Origin: Rhodothermaceae bacterium
GTDB lineage: Bacteria; Bacteroidota; Rhodothermia; Rhodothermales; Rubricoccaceae
NCBI GenBank assembly: GCA_013003465.1
Contig: JABDIZ010000033.1
Coordinates: 1-9,337 of the forward strand
Length of the DNA: 9,337 bases
Direction: 5' to 3'
Shown: positions 7,764-9,337 of the stretch, piece after piece
Position numbering within the stretch: position 1 is the stretch's first letter
Layout: each line of letters opens with the position of its first letter
The notes under the pieces: generated by a model
Databases searched by the model: none
What the model saw: the letters and a program-made list of their open reading frames with translations, nothing else
What the model was told of the DNA's origin: nothing
Position numbers and translations under genes: made by a program

Positions 7764-7781
7764 CGCGTGGGTACGAGCGTG

Positions 7782-9335
7782 TCACCCCCTGAGCTTGGCG
7801 AACGCCTTCGGATCGACGCTGGCTGCGGCGAGCAGCCCACCCCAGAGTGCGCCGGGGACGCCTGGACACGCCACGTCCTGCCCGGCAAGGTAAAGCCCTT
7901 CGATCGGCGTCTTGGCGCGAAGGGCGTCGCTCATCACCCGCTCCGGCGTCACCTCGAGCCCATAGAACGCCCCCTCGCGGTGCCCCGTGAACGAGACGGT
8001 CGTCAAGGGGGTCGCAAGGTCGTGGAAGACGACGAGCTCGGCGATGTCCGGGAAGGCGGCCCTGAACTGCGCGAGAATCGTCTCCTCTGCCCGACGCTTG
8101 AATTCATGGTAGTCGTCTGGGCGCGCTCCCGGGCGTGTGTCGGCCCAGCGAGCGACGGTCGACCAATCGGCCCAGACGTACACCTCGCCCGTATGCCTCT
8201 GCCGAGGCCCGGGGTCGTGGGCGGGGTCCTTCAGCGACTCGAAGGACATGAACAGGCCGGGGGGCACGCCGTCGGGCGCATCCGTCCACACGGCATCGAC
8301 GTCACCCGTCGGATAGACCCAGTGGTTCGACTTCGTCGCCCCCGCCGCCTCGATGTCCCCCTCGAACCCCAGGAACAGGTTGAAGTGCGCGATGCTGGAC
8401 GTGAGGGAGCGAATCTCTCGGATCCAGTCGTCGTGCCCGCAGTCGTCCGGGAGGAGGAAGTCGACGGTTTCCCGCGCGCCGATGTCCGAGATCACGGCGT
8501 CGGCGCGGATCTCGGTGCCGTCCTCGGTCCGCACGCCGACGACGGCCTCGCCGTCGAACAGCAGGCGATCTACGCGGACGCCCGCGCGCGCCGCGCCCCC
8601 GTGTTTGGTGATCGTCGGGATGAGGTGGTCGGCGAAGGCGGAACCGCCGCCAACGGGATACCACGCTCCGCAGTCGAGGTAGCCCCCGGCAGTCAGGGCG
8701 TGCATCGCAAAACTGGCCTGAGTGGGACGTCCGCCGTGATCGGCCCACTGCGCGGCGAACACGGCCGCCAACTCCGGATGATCCGTAATGTCGGCGATGA
8801 CGTCCTGCGTCGTCCGGCCGCACCACGTCGTGATCGCGCGCCGGTTCCACCATTGGAGCACGTCCCCGGCAAGCTCGGGCATGGCCCGGGTCGGCAAAAT
8901 CTTGTCCATGGCCTCCCGTCCGGCTCGGAGCGCGGCGGTCCACGCCTCGATGGCCTCGAGCTCCTCCGGGAAGCGCTCCTTCAGGTCCAACTCCTGCGCT
9001 TCGTACGGCCGCGACAGCGGCAAGGCCTCCGCCGACCCGATGTGGAGGGTATCGTAGACGGCGCCCATCGAAGCGAACTTGATCGGGGTGTCCGATAGCC
9101 AGTCGATGAGCTCCCGTATGGGTTCCCCCGGAGCGACATAGTTCAGGTAGTGGATGCCGACATTCCACGTGAACGCGTCGCGGCTGAAGCTGTGCGTCAG
9201 TCCGCCGAGGATTTCGTGTTGTTCGAGCAGAAGCACTTCGTGCCCGACCCTGGACAGGGCAGCAGCAGTGGCCATTCCTCCTATCCCGGAGCCAACTACG
9301 ATAGCGTCCCAGCGCTTGTCATCGAGATCTGTCAT
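7782..9335 (-). CDS. FAD-dependent oxidoreductase, retinol saturase/carotenoid isomerase (RetSat/CrtISO) type
   Basis: A 517-residue flavoprotein of the phytoene-desaturase superfamily. Its closest textual match is the all-trans-retinol 13,14-reductase and carotenoid-isomerase branch, whose members reduce or isomerise conjugated polyenes. The N-terminal FAD-binding motif is 'VVGSGIGGMATAAALSRVG' (13-31), with GxGxxG at 15-20 and Glu38 in 'LLLEQH' expected to hold the ADP ribose. 'LGGLTHSF' and 'NVGIHYLN' (43-65) match the conserved stretch after it in RetSat. The C-terminal flavin motif is 'GLYLAGQDVACPGVPGAL' (480-497). The length is normal and no domain is missing. The ATG at 9333-9335 lies 14 residues before the first glycine, the usual distance, but only two more bases are visible upstream, so a longer N-terminus cannot be excluded. 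No carotenoid gene is adjacent, so the true substrate remains open. It may be co-transcribed with the two small frames downstream. Confidence 0.93.
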   Translation of the reverse strand: MTDLDDKRWDAIVVGSGIGGMATAAALSRVGHEVLLLEQHEILGGLTHSFSRDAFTWNVGIHYLNYVAPGEPIRELIDWLSDTPIKFASMGAVYDTLHIGSAEALPLSRPYEAQELDLKERFPEELEAIEAWTAALRAGREAMDKILPTRAMPELAGDVLQWWNRRAITTWCGRTTQDVIADITDHPELAAVFAAQWADHGGRPTQASFAMHALTAGGYLDCGAWYPVGGGSAFADHLIPTITKHGGAARAGVRVDRLLFDGEAVVGVRTEDGTEIRADAVISDIGARETVDFLLPDDCGHDDWIREIRSLTSSIAHFNLFLGFEGDIEAAGATKSNHWVYPTGDVDAVWTDAPDGVPPGLFMSFESLKDPAHDPGPRQRHTGEVYVWADWSTVARWADTRPGARPDDYHEFKRRAEETILAQFRAAFPDIAELVVFHDLATPLTTVSFTGHREGAFYGLEVTPERVMSDALRAKTPIEGLYLAGQDVACPGVPGALWGGLLAAASVDPKAFAKLRG

Positions 9336-9337
9336 GG

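Noticed and set aside
7767..9098. 443-codon plus-strand frame antisense to the oxidoreductase
   Set aside because: It is long only because the opposite strand is GC-rich coding sequence. The translation is Arg/Gly/Asp/Val-rich with no recognisable domain, whereas the minus strand has both FAD motifs.

Overview
The window looks like an ordinary chromosomal stretch from a GC-rich bacterium (roughly 67-77% GC in the lines I counted by hand inside the main genes). Start codons mostly lack a convincing Shine-Dalgarno sequence. A cation-chloride cotransporter gene, a retinol-saturase/carotenoid-isomerase-type oxidoreductase and exported enzymes would fit a marine or saline Rhodothermota/Bacteroidota-like organism. 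That assignment is inference; nothing here fixes the taxon, and no rRNA, tRNA, CRISPR array, transposase or phage gene was seen.

Layout. (1) 2-832 (+): most of a zinc-dependent histone-deacetylase-family amidohydrolase whose N-terminus lies outside the window. It converges on a three-gene minus-strand operon and shares its stop tetranucleotide CTAG with the operon's last gene. (2) 829-2661 (-), in transcription order: a class I SAM-dependent methyltransferase, a small four-helix membrane protein, and a membrane-anchored or exported metallo-beta-lactamase-fold hydrolase. They are tightly spaced (16 nt gap, then an ATGA overlap). (3) 2662-2787: a divergent intergenic region with weak promoter-like sequence. 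(4) 2788-5058 (+): a 756-residue SLC12-type cation-chloride cotransporter with a C-terminal cytoplasmic domain. (5) 5116-6792 (-): an exported DUF885-like protein whose usual metal-binding motif is missing. (6) 6793-7200: 408 bases with no convincing intact gene. They hold a coding-looking remnant and two imperfect inverted-repeat elements that resemble eroded integron attC sites. (7) 7201-7763 (-): a small four-helix membrane protein with clearly different codon use, preceded by a possible 40-residue small ORF that overlaps it by TGATG. (8) 7782-9335 (-): an FAD-dependent RetSat/CrtISO-type oxidoreductase.

Most genes appear to be independent housekeeping or stress functions: acyl-lysine deacetylation, small-molecule methylation, ion and volume balance, periplasmic hydrolysis, polyene redox chemistry. 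The part most worth a second look is 6793-7763. There an atypical-composition gene, a small coupled ORF, a decayed ORF and two attC-like hairpins sit together, which suggests an acquired and decaying cassette-like segment. The evidence for this is suggestive only.
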